NCBI RefSeq assembly: GCF_014652395.1 | Contig: NZ_BMYS01000020.1 | Span: 1,646 to 53,907 of the forward strand | Direction of reading: 5' to 3' | DNA from: Advenella faeciporci | GTDB taxonomy: Bacteria; Pseudomonadota; Gammaproteobacteria; Burkholderiales; Burkholderiaceae_B | DNA length: 52,262 bases | In this document: positions 1 to 7,983 of the stretch, one piece after another | Layout of the letters: each line of letters starts with the position of its first letter | Numbering within the stretch: the first letter of the stretch is position 1 | Notes under the pieces: generated by a model | Told to the model about the DNA's origin: nothing | Seen by the model: the letters and a program-made list of their open reading frames with translations, nothing else | Databases searched by the model: none | Program-made: the position numbers and the translations under genes

Positions 1-58
1 CTTCGTGTGCAAAACGTTCATCAAGTTTCAGAATATCGTTATCCGTAAATTCGATCAT
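1..58 (-). CDS. Start of an unidentified gene overlapping the HerA stop (partial)
   Basis: An ATG at 58-56 overlaps the TGA of the HerA-like gene (ATGA), and the frame stays open to the window edge, giving a 19-residue start (MIEFTDNDILKL...). The four-base overlap implies translational coupling and therefore a further member of the AbiH/SIR2/HerA transcription unit. The visible residues are too few to assign a family. The rest of the gene lies outside the window. Confidence 0.55.
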   Translation of the reverse strand, partial: MIEFTDNDILKLDERFAHE

Positions 59-1872
59 ATCAAATTCTTGTTTTTTGTTAGAGGTGAATTGATTGGTGGC
101 TCTTCACCTAGATTCCAAGAATCGAATCTGCCATCTTCTGATTTCGGCGTTGGATCTGAGTTTTGAGCTCTAATGCATGTCGGTAAAGCAACGGTTCCTC
201 CCATTACAATGGCGTGTTGCCTGGGGAGCCCGGCAATTCTTGATACTTCCCGTTTATCTGCCCATTCACATGCGGATGAAATAACGCGCAGGTCTTGCTC
301 TGAGGTAAGCCGGAAAGAAACCCATGTGTTGCATTGAGAAAGCACGGTTGGCGATACTTCGGATGGCCTCTGCGTACTGAGCCATAATGCCAAACCAAAT
401 TTTCGTCCTTCCTTTGCAAGACGCTCATAAGCGAGTGATGAACTTCCAGAGTCGCCATCGGGAACGGGGCGAAGGTAATGGTGAGCCTCTTCAAGGACAA
501 GCAAGGTTGCAGGATTTTTGCCTTGACCTCGACGAAAAAGCACTTGTGAATAAAGCTCTAACATAGACCCAAGTACAAGAGGCATTAAATCCTGAGGAAC
601 TTGGCGCAAATTCACGACATGTACTCGCCATTGAGTGTTTACGCTGCCAAAGATCCTATCTACAAGATGTTCACCTTCTGCGCGCATATCCAAGTTGCCA
701 ACTTTGACAGGTGGTCCACCAGACACATCTACCACTGCGCGTAGCATTTCATCTTCAACTAGACGATGGATTCGGGTTATTAACGGAGAGACGTTTCCAT
801 ATTGAAAACCATTACGTTCAATTGTTCCTCTATTGTTAGGAGCTAAACTATGGCTTTCTGCAACTAGAGCTGACAGTGCAGACATATGTGGCCAGCTTTG
901 CGCGGCTTGACCTTGCCTCTCTCTAAGAATATTAATGGCATGGTTCGCATCCGTTGCTCCGTTTTGCCGGCAATCATCAAAAAGCACTGGGTTTTGGCCA
1001 TCTAAGGACGCACCTTGTTCGGCTTGATGCCAATGTACATATTTCAGGTTATCAATGGCAAATGAAAGTGCAGGTCGTTGTGTCTTTTCACTTGGTAACA
1101 GTAGCCGGTTTAGTCCTTGTCGTCCCAGTGCATAATAGGGGATGCGGTAACCTTGTGCGCCATCAGCATCTTCGCCAATAACGGTATGTTGATAGGCACC
1201 CTCGGAAAGTCGGCAAGTAAAATCTCCTTCAGAAATTGCGCTTTCGGATTTCCTGAATGCTCGGTCGTACTCTCCATTAATGTCGAATATAACAATACGA
1301 GAGTTAGGCATATCGGCAAGCTGCTGCAATACGGCAGCAGTGAAACAGCTCTTGCCTTGACCGGAGCTACCCAAAACCGCAATGTGTTGGGCTAATAGTC
1401 GATTCAGGCCAGTTTTAACGCTATTCCCGGTTTTATATTCGGTGCCAAGCTTGATTGGTCCGTTAGGTTCTGGTCCACCTAAAACGATTTGCGATTCGTT
1501 AGCAGTTAGCGGAAAGGCCTCGGCTCCCAATGGGGGCGATACTAAATTGTCGGGAACAAACTGCCCAGCTTCTATCCAGCCAATCAACGTGCCATGCAAA
1601 TGGCGTAATGGCTGTCCATTCTCACTTTGCTTGCCATTCGTTGGTCGATGTATTTCTTTTGGTTCTGAGAAATTAAGGCCAGAAATTTTCATTACGAAAA
1701 GCCGGTAACCCCCATCAATAACAAGCAGGCCGCCTACTTCTCCCACAGGGGTGACACCTTGATAGTGACTAGCCATCTGTCCGCGATGATGGTCAAGCAA
1801 GTTCAAGGTTATCTGGCCAGCATCAATTTGCACTACATAGCCTATAGCGATTCTACTTCGCATTGATGTCAC
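55..1872 (-). CDS. herA: HerA/DUF87-type hexameric ATPase, partner of SIR2 defence protein
   Basis: A 605-residue HerA-like motor ATPase. The N-terminal ~65 residues look like a HAS-barrel. The P-loop ATPase core has Walker A GSSGQGKS at 168-175, VIFDINGEY at 194-202, Walker B LLVLEEAHH at 457-465, and a STQRPSEVSP segment at 499-508 with a candidate arginine finger (R502). The annotated start is a GTG at 1872, which overlaps the SIR2 gene by 20 bases; an internal ATG (M4, 1863) is equally possible. Overlap with a SIR2-domain gene is the arrangement of SIR2-HerA anti-phage systems (Nezha type), in which SIR2 and HerA co-assemble and deplete nucleotide cofactors on infection. That role is inferred from family knowledge. 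Confidence 0.9.
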   Translation of the reverse strand: MTSMRSRIAIGYVVQIDAGQITLNLLDHHRGQMASHYQGVTPVGEVGGLLVIDGGYRLFVMKISGLNFSEPKEIHRPTNGKQSENGQPLRHLHGTLIGWIEAGQFVPDNLVSPPLGAEAFPLTANESQIVLGGPEPNGPIKLGTEYKTGNSVKTGLNRLLAQHIAVLGSSGQGKSCFTAAVLQQLADMPNSRIVIFDINGEYDRAFRKSESAISEGDFTCRLSEGAYQHTVIGEDADGAQGYRIPYYALGRQGLNRLLLPSEKTQRPALSFAIDNLKYVHWHQAEQGASLDGQNPVLFDDCRQNGATDANHAINILRERQGQAAQSWPHMSALSALVAESHSLAPNNRGTIERNGFQYGNVSPLITRIHRLVEDEMLRAVVDVSGGPPVKVGNLDMRAEGEHLVDRIFGSVNTQWRVHVVNLRQVPQDLMPLVLGSMLELYSQVLFRRGQGKNPATLLVLEEAHHYLRPVPDGDSGSSSLAYERLAKEGRKFGLALWLSTQRPSEVSPTVLSQCNTWVSFRLTSEQDLRVISSACEWADKREVSRIAGLPRQHAIVMGGTVALPTCIRAQNSDPTPKSEDGRFDSWNLGEEPPINSPLTKNKNLI

Positions 1873-3097
1873 CGCTTAGTATTTTTATTTTGTCTCGAAA
1901 CTCCTGTTCTTTCAGATCATAAAGCATAGGATCAGGTAGAAACTCGACCATATTATTGAAATAAGCGTTTTCTCCATTGCCAACAAAGGTCAATCTCGGC
2001 GATTTCAATGCGATTAAACGCCTGACTTCAGGTTTTAGCTTTTTAAGCTGCTCTGCCTCGGTTCCTGAAAATTCTGGTAAAAATGCCACTATTTGCAGCG
2101 TTGGGTTGAGCAAAGCAGATCGTAACAGGCGGTTGATATGCTCGTCTCCGAAAGAATAGCCAGTCAGAATAATGCAACTTTGCGGCCTGGCAAGGAAATC
2201 TGAAAATCGGCGGAATAATTCACCAGATAGAAATCCTACCGTTTGCAAGTACTTGGCCGCCCGAGGAAAAACCATCAACGACTCATCAACCGCTTTTTTT
2301 CCATTGACAATGTCACTCAGGTTTGGCCAAGCTTCAGATGCAGCCAACTCTCGATACTCACCATCAGCGCTTTCCCATGTTAGCGAACCATGTAACTTTG
2401 CCAAGTACACATCATTACAACCAAAACGAGCTTCGCCTTTAGCATTAATATTCCGATACCCTAAATCGAAGGATTGTGGAGAGAAGGTGCGGTTATGAAT
2501 GCCAACAAAGCCAGTATGAGTATGAATACCTACTGACTCTGCCGCCCACTCAACAGCCAAGTCATAATTTGTAGTGAAAATCCATGGGCTGGCTTGGCCT
2601 GGTTGTCTAGCACCAACCAGCCGCTGGAGCAATTTAACGTGATAGGGGAGGCGATCAAATGCAGGGGCCTTTTCCCATGCATTCTGATCCAGAATAGCTG
2701 CCTTGACTACGTACTTTAGTAATAGCCCGATATCGGTTTTGAAAATTTTTAAATTTCTACTAGCGGGCTTACGACGCGACCAGTCAATCTGTGACATTTC
2801 CAGCTTATCAAGTAACCCCTCAATATTTGGCAGCTCTCTGGGGTTAGCACTCTCAAAATTGGCAATAACTGTGTCTTCTTTCGCGATGAAATTTTCATTA
2901 GCAAATCGCAGTGCAGTCTCGTGGTGGTGAAGGATGAAATCTTTCCATAACCGCATCATGGTCATACCACCTGCCACTACGGATGCGCCTGCGCCAAGAA
3001 GCACAGCAATGTTTTCCAAACGTAGCATGGCTGCTAAATGTGCTAGCAAATCCTGCTCGTTTAACGCAGTATCACCTCTTAAACATACAATGCTCAT
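1853..3097 (-). CDS. SIR2-domain anti-phage effector (NAD-consuming, SIR2-HerA type)
   Basis: A 414-residue SIR2_2-type protein. The nucleotide-binding motif GAGAS is at 35-39, TTNYD at 175-179 with N177 as likely catalytic Asn, KLHGS at 234-238 with H236 as likely catalytic His, and GYSFGDEHINR at 313-323. These are the signature blocks of prokaryotic SIR2 defence proteins, which mostly hydrolyse NAD+ rather than deacetylate. The four-cysteine zinc module of classical sirtuins is not seen. The 3' end overlaps the HerA gene, so the two are co-translated. The AbiH gene lies 98 bp upstream in the same direction. Effector function is by family analogy. Confidence 0.9.
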   Translation of the reverse strand: MSIVCLRGDTALNEQDLLAHLAAMLRLENIAVLLGAGASVVAGGMTMMRLWKDFILHHHETALRFANENFIAKEDTVIANFESANPRELPNIEGLLDKLEMSQIDWSRRKPASRNLKIFKTDIGLLLKYVVKAAILDQNAWEKAPAFDRLPYHVKLLQRLVGARQPGQASPWIFTTNYDLAVEWAAESVGIHTHTGFVGIHNRTFSPQSFDLGYRNINAKGEARFGCNDVYLAKLHGSLTWESADGEYRELAASEAWPNLSDIVNGKKAVDESLMVFPRAAKYLQTVGFLSGELFRRFSDFLARPQSCIILTGYSFGDEHINRLLRSALLNPTLQIVAFLPEFSGTEAEQLKKLKPEVRRLIALKSPRLTFVGNGENAYFNNMVEFLPDPMLYDLKEQEFRDKIKILSGDINAK

Positions 3098-3195
3098 TTT
3101 TTCTCTTGTCTTGTTGGTTTTGATGCCTACTAAATCTGTTATCGTCGTGGACTAATCAGTTCTTTAAATCCTTTTGCTTCATTTTTGCATAGTTC

Positions 3196-4095
3196 TTAAA
3201 AGGCATCCCAAAGCAAAGGCACGACTTGTTGAGGATTTACCTCAAGAGTGAGTAATCGATCGTACTTTGTTTGGCGTTCTTCCTCCGAGCGGCAAGCAAT
3301 ATGCCAATGTGTAGAAGAATTAAGTACACTTTGCAATTTTTGGATGTAGGGACGATCCACGTCGGATAAAGAATGCCCCAATACATGTACGGTTTCAATT
3401 TCATTGAGTTGATTAAAAAAGGCTTGATGCTTGTTAATCAAATGAGCAGAAGGCTTAAACGTCTGGGAAAAATAATCGTCCAGGATGTCATTAGCCTCCA
3501 TTAATCGAGTATCTATTTTATCGATATCAAACCGATCATTGAGGGATTTTCGTTGTTCTGGATCCCAAGCATGTCCGAGAATCAACTCGCTATTTTCCAT
3601 CCCGGCCTCTCCGTGGATATGTAACACCCGGTTGTCGGGTACTGCATAGAGGTCTTGAAGCGTAGAAGTGTAGTTGAAGGTCAGGAAAACAGCGTTCGCA
3701 TCAATGCTTTTCAAGCGTTTCGTTGCCATATAAGGAGTTGGAATTACTAAGGTGCGTATCCATTCGCCAAACAGTGCTCTGAGTTCGGTCGAGAGACGTT
3801 TCACGACCTGTTCAACTTTATACTGAAAATCATGATGACTAGCGTCACTCCAATCGTCGGCGCCATAGGGTTTCATGAAATAGCTAAAATCGTCGATGAT
3901 GTTATATACGTCCAGATCAGCTAATGCGGATTCAAGATAGCTCCAGTCCTCATCGGCTGGAAGATAATTCTCAACAGCATCAAAAATATCATGATCGTGG
4001 CGTTTTACGTATTCCTTGAACTGTGAGTAGCTTGAAGGAATTTCATGCCATAGATCGAAGCCGTTACCGATGACGTAAAGCTTAGTTGGATGCAT
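3196..4095 (-). CDS. abiH: AbiH-family abortive-infection protein
   Basis: A 299-residue protein with the AbiH hallmarks: N-terminal VIGNGFDLWH (8-17) followed by a SSYSQFKEY segment, a central FLTFNYTSTL block, VLHIHGEAG, and a C-terminal HVLGHSLSDVD block. The GNGFD, FNYT, HIHG and GHS series resembles the SIR2-like fold series GAG, TNYD, LHGS and GYS of its neighbour, so a distant nucleotide-binding relationship is plausible. AbiH family members give abortive infection against lactococcal phages; the biochemistry is poorly known. It is co-directional with SIR2-HerA 98 bp downstream, so it could be an independent system in the same island or an accessory gene. Confidence 0.85.
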   Translation of the reverse strand: MHPTKLYVIGNGFDLWHEIPSSYSQFKEYVKRHDHDIFDAVENYLPADEDWSYLESALADLDVYNIIDDFSYFMKPYGADDWSDASHHDFQYKVEQVVKRLSTELRALFGEWIRTLVIPTPYMATKRLKSIDANAVFLTFNYTSTLQDLYAVPDNRVLHIHGEAGMENSELILGHAWDPEQRKSLNDRFDIDKIDTRLMEANDILDDYFSQTFKPSAHLINKHQAFFNQLNEIETVHVLGHSLSDVDRPYIQKLQSVLNSSTHWHIACRSEEERQTKYDRLLTLEVNPQQVVPLLWDAF

Positions 4096-4236
4096 GAGCT
4101 ACTTACTCTTTCATGTTATTCTTGGTTAATCGTTGAAACTGAATGGTGCCGAGCGTTGCAGATACCTTCAGCGAATCGTCGTATTCCGGGTAGCCTCCTC
4201 TGGCAGGGTAGTTGACATACATCAAGTATTGGACAA

Positions 4237-4479
4237 CTAGTCTGACACAGGGGCACCGTTTTCGATGTTAAAAATGCGCTTCAGATGGAAGAGTTCTGAC
4301 TGTAGGATGCCGAAGAAGCTTACGATTGCCGCTTTGTCCAGATTGTTTCCTTTCCTGGACATGCTTTGCTCAATACCCCTTTCTTCCAGCATTTTCCGGT
4401 AACAGGCATGTTGGTGACCAATTGAATCCGGGTACCTTGCCATCTGCCAGGCCACGATTTCACGCTTGGACAAGCTCAT
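4237..4479 (-). pseudogene. IS3-family transposase (OrfB) remnant with internal deletion
   Basis: The 80-codon open frame is a relic of an IS3-type DDE transposase. It begins with a SKREIVAWQMARYP block (normally central in the rve core) and jumps directly to HQHACYRKMLEERGIEQS and MSRKGNNLDKAAIVSFFGIL. About 30 residues normally between these are missing. The catalytic Glu of the usual NAxxESFF motif is replaced by Val (KAAIVSFF), and the C-terminus ends early. The element is therefore inactive. It sits just upstream of the AbiH gene and marks past transposition beside the defence island. No intact ends could be placed. Confidence 0.75.
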
Positions 4480-4549
4480 GAGGGTCGAGAGTTACCGCTT
4501 TTTCCTATTGAAACTACAAGTCAGATGTTTTATTTCTGCTTTATTCTGA

Positions 4550-5374
4550 TCAAGAATTAACAATACGATCCATTTCAGATTTTAAATCTTTAATAATAAT
4601 TTCAAAATCCACTTCATTCGAACTGGTTTCTACGGTAGGCAGTTCCATATAAATAACTGCTTTTGAACCATCACGGTAAGGAAAAACCTCTACAAAATAG
4701 CCTGCTGCCTTACCTTGATACTCCGTTTCAAAATATTGATTGAATATTTTTCCAGTAACAGGGTCAGCCATACCACGTGTGTTGGGTTGCACTGTTGCCA
4801 TACGCATAAAGTTTGCCATAGTAGATTCAGAGTTGTATTTTGAATCTACTTCAAACTTATAGATCAAGGAAAATGCGCGAAGATACTCTCTCATAGCTTC
4901 TTCAGTGAAGTTAGGCAAGGGGAATTTACCAATCAAACCTTGCTGATACTCGGTTTTAAAATTAGGTGTTAATACCACTTGATATGCATTTCCTTTCCCA
5001 GGCAGCATCTCGTATGAAATATTATATTTAATGCCAGATCCTGCTATGCCATTATCATTTCGAGCGTGCACGACAAAATCCTTATCAGTTTTATTCTCAA
5101 CAAATACACGACTATATGATGCATTGGGAATATGTGTAACGCTTAAATTCGGGATAATTAAATCACCTACGATCGTATTACTGTTTTTACGCAAAATACC
5201 CGCATCATCAGGCACTTTAATTTTAATAGGTGTGGTGTTGATGGTCTTTTTTTCTCCATCAGTAGATAAAAAATTAAGGCTACCGAGCGAACCGCCGTTT
5301 TGATTCATCGTATCACAACCGGATAATACTACTGCCACTCCAACCATCGTTAGCGTCAATAATTTTCGTTTCAT
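4550..5374 (-). CDS. Predicted lipoprotein of unknown function
   Basis: A 274-residue protein with a lipoprotein signal peptide: basic start MKRK, a hydrophobic stretch and lipobox LSGC with lipidated Cys20. Residue +2 is Asp, which in the E. coli Lol rules favours inner-membrane retention. The mature part is soluble and has no motif I recognise. It is monocistronic as far as can be seen: 470 bp separate it from the polysaccharide pyruvyl transferase gene upstream, and the transposase relic lies downstream. Its position at the edge of the polysaccharide locus could be chance. Confidence 0.8.
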   Translation of the reverse strand: MKRKLLTLTMVGVAVVLSGCDTMNQNGGSLGSLNFLSTDGEKKTINTTPIKIKVPDDAGILRKNSNTIVGDLIIPNLSVTHIPNASYSRVFVENKTDKDFVVHARNDNGIAGSGIKYNISYEMLPGKGNAYQVVLTPNFKTEYQQGLIGKFPLPNFTEEAMREYLRAFSLIYKFEVDSKYNSESTMANFMRMATVQPNTRGMADPVTGKIFNQYFETEYQGKAAGYFVEVFPYRDGSKAVIYMELPTVETSSNEVDFEIIIKDLKSEMDRIVNS

Positions 5375-5848
5375 CTAATTCTCCATACTAGAAAATAAAA
5401 AATTTATTAAATGATATTATTTATATATATAATCATAAGTTAATGAATAAATTTTTATTCATACCTAAAATTTCATTTTTCAATACTTTCTTTTTGACTT
5501 TTTATTTAAATCGTAACGCTCTGCCTATCCGAGCTCGATAGTTAAAAACATAAATCATTGATCTAATGAATTTTTTAAAAATCGCTCCACTGCAAGTTCA
5601 TATCCCCCTTTGTCAACTATTTGTCCGATATTTCATGCAACCAACCTTCTGTTTTCAGGAGGTATTTATGCATTCTAAACAGGACCTTTGAATATGCATT
5701 ATCACTATTGCTCAAAGGGTCGACTGAATGACGGTGTAACATTTCTAGGTGGGTCAAAAATATGCCCTATGTCCAACTAACTAAAACACAGATGACTTCT
5801 CAGATAAACTGTAATTCTCGCTTTTATCCCTAAAATATCGGTTAATTA
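5375..5848. other. AT-rich intergenic region with a 9-bp palindrome
   Basis: No gene is seen here. A perfect inverted repeat, ATGAATAAA-TT-TTTATTCAT at 5443-5462, lies about 70 bp upstream of the lipoprotein start and could be an operator or part of its promoter region. A strong ribosome-binding sequence (AGGAGG near 5657) precedes only a 7-codon frame, so it is not called as a gene. Confidence 0.4.
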
Positions 5849-6982
5849 TTAATTTTTAAGCGATTCAGTTAAAAATCGTTCTGATTCCTCTACAAGCAGT
5901 CCCAATTTACGGTTTACATTCGCATAATCAACGGGCGTATTCAACAACTCATCTACAATATTTTTATCGTAACTATTCAAGAGTCTGTGGGTCAGACCAA
6001 GTTCATCTGCTATTGAATAAAACCTTGAGGCCCCTCTGCTTGGATTTATCAGGCTAATGAAGGGCTTATTGAAAATAATAGAAAATACCGTACCATGAAA
6101 CGAGTCGGTGATAACAAAGTCAGCATCAGAAAAGCCTTTAACCCAACCTTCAAGGCTGGGCATTTTGTAGTCATCCAGGTTGCTTTTGGAAAATTTCGAT
6201 AAATCGGTTTTTCGCTGGTTACTATACTGGGGCTTTTTAAGAACTTGTTTGGCAGTTTCCACTACCTGGTTTTTCCAGTCAGCCTGGTCCAAGATGTATG
6301 TGTATATTCCTTGTCTTTCAGGTATATCTTTATTTTTATAAAGCGCTTCGTAGGCTTCCCGTCCCACCAGCAGTGTTGGATCCAGGACATGGGTGGCTTC
6401 TACCCCTAGATGGGTTTTACACAGCGCTACACCTGATTTTTCCCGTACGCTGATGGCATCAAAATGTTTTGCAAGTGGAGCGCAGCGCCGGGTTTGTTCT
6501 TCGGTAAATTCCCATTCGTCAACACCGAAGGAAGACGCATAAGCAATGCGCTTAATATCATTACCTTGCAGAAAATCCAGAAAAAAATTGTCAATCTTGG
6601 GTGAATATTTTGGTCGCCAAGTCTGGTCACTCCCAACAATCACAGCATCGTACTGTTCGCGTTTAAAATGCGCCTTAAGTTTTTCTGTGCTGTTTAGCAG
6701 TTCGGACATACTAATGTGTTGATCAATAAATGCATGGGTGTGTTGCAGAATGTCCGGCAGATAGCGTTCAAGATTGATTGGTACTTTTCGTTTTCCTAAT
6801 ATTTTTTGCAATGTGTGGTAGCCAAAGCGGGCGGCACGGTAAGCAGGGCTTTTGGCATCTACTTGCCTGTCTATGGTTATGGGTTCATGCCCTGCATTTT
6901 TGAGTACCTGCTGCAGCGCCCATGCCTGAATCATGCCACCGTAGTTGTGGCCTAGGGGTTGGGTCATTATTGCGATTTTCAT
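5849..6982 (-). CDS. Polysaccharide pyruvyl transferase family protein
   Basis: A 377-residue protein of the PF04230 family, which transfers pyruvate from phosphoenolpyruvate onto sugars as ketals, adding negative charge to exopolysaccharides. Visible landmarks are NYGGMIQAWALQ near the N-terminus (13-24), VGSDQTWRP (116-124) and DSFHGTVFSIIF (293-304). It starts 2 bp after the nitroreductase stop, so it is the last gene of the polysaccharide operon. Cytoplasmic; acceptor sugar unknown. Confidence 0.88.
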   Translation of the reverse strand: MKIAIMTQPLGHNYGGMIQAWALQQVLKNAGHEPITIDRQVDAKSPAYRAARFGYHTLQKILGKRKVPINLERYLPDILQHTHAFIDQHISMSELLNSTEKLKAHFKREQYDAVIVGSDQTWRPKYSPKIDNFFLDFLQGNDIKRIAYASSFGVDEWEFTEEQTRRCAPLAKHFDAISVREKSGVALCKTHLGVEATHVLDPTLLVGREAYEALYKNKDIPERQGIYTYILDQADWKNQVVETAKQVLKKPQYSNQRKTDLSKFSKSNLDDYKMPSLEGWVKGFSDADFVITDSFHGTVFSIIFNKPFISLINPSRGASRFYSIADELGLTHRLLNSYDKNIVDELLNTPVDYANVNRKLGLLVEESERFLTESLKN

Positions 6983-6984
6983 GA

Positions 6985-7983
6985 TTAATGCTGCCTTAAA
7001 ATTTTCTCAACTGGATGCTTTTCTGATTGCGCAACACTAAATTCATCCAACAAATTGCCTACTGCAATCATCATGATCACACGTTCATGTTGTGCAATAC
7101 CTGCTGCTTTTTTCATTCTCTTTTCCATTAACCAAGGCATACACGTATTCAGAGGACAAGAGCCTAAACCAACGGCATGTAATGCCAACATTAGGTTCAT
7201 TGAGTACAGGCCGCCATCAATAAACAACTGATTATGTTCATAACGGGTAAATGCCTTGACTGAACCGGTTACTATCAATAGTTTATCTATACTGTCAGTA
7301 AAACCAGCGTTCCCATTTTGAAAAGATAGAAGTTTTTTAATTTTTGATTTGTCGCTGTAGTAATGTACGAACCATCCTTGACGGTTGCATACTGATGGTG
7401 TGTTCTGACTGAGCGATAAAGCTTTCATAATTTCTGCATTTTCAACTGGAATATCGCTGAAATTTCGTATGCTGTGCCTGCATTTCAGAAAATCGTTAAA
7501 CTGCTCACTATCAAATGTAAGCATTTTTGATTTGTTGAGGTATTTCAATCCACCTTTACTTTGTGCTGGCTTTTCTTCTATAAAGTTATTTACACCATTT
7601 AGAAAGTTATTGGGTAATTTTTGCAGATCATCTCCATGAAACTCTAAATATTCCCGAAGTGTATCACGTACCATCAGACCGATTTGGCTTTCAGCATAAT
7701 GTTTTTCGTACTCACGGGTTTTTTTTATTAGGTTTGTGATTTTAGGTTGACCAAACCCTTTACGTGGTTCGGGCAATGCCAATCCTTTTTCAACAATATG
7801 GCAGTGCTTAACCAAGTAGTATTCCAGCCGCTCTTTATCTAGCCCAGGATTCCTGTCACTAAACGAAAATCTTAAATGTAATAAAAGGCTATTAAATATA
7901 GTCAGAGCTTCGCCGATGGGTGTTCTGTAAAATACATCATAATAAACTTTATTTCTGATTTTATTCATAAAAGACAACATCAA
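6985..7983 (-). CDS. Nitroreductase-family flavoprotein in polysaccharide locus
   Basis: 332 residues. The C-terminal half (about 160-325) is a nitroreductase/FMN oxidoreductase domain with RHSIRNF (169-175) and GLGSCPLN (272-279). The N-terminal ~155 residues are an extension without recognised motif. It overlaps the flippase gene by four bases and is directly followed by the pyruvyl transferase gene. Nitroreductase-like and pyruvyl-transferase-like genes recur together in surface-glycan clusters, but their joint reaction is not established. A redox step on a sugar or pyruvyl substituent is speculation. Confidence 0.82.
   Translation of the reverse strand: MMLSFMNKIRNKVYYDVFYRTPIGEALTIFNSLLLHLRFSFSDRNPGLDKERLEYYLVKHCHIVEKGLALPEPRKGFGQPKITNLIKKTREYEKHYAESQIGLMVRDTLREYLEFHGDDLQKLPNNFLNGVNNFIEEKPAQSKGGLKYLNKSKMLTFDSEQFNDFLKCRHSIRNFSDIPVENAEIMKALSLSQNTPSVCNRQGWFVHYYSDKSKIKKLLSFQNGNAGFTDSIDKLLIVTGSVKAFTRYEHNQLFIDGGLYSMNLMLALHAVGLGSCPLNTCMPWLMEKRMKKAAGIAQHERVIMMIAVGNLLDEFSVAQSEKHPVEKILRQH

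Noticed and set aside
5620-5800. Possible IS relic (short GTCCAAC and GGGTCA matches) between lipoprotein and pyruvyl transferase genes
   Set aside because: Matches to the IS ends are too short and wrongly spaced, and no transposase-like translation is seen.
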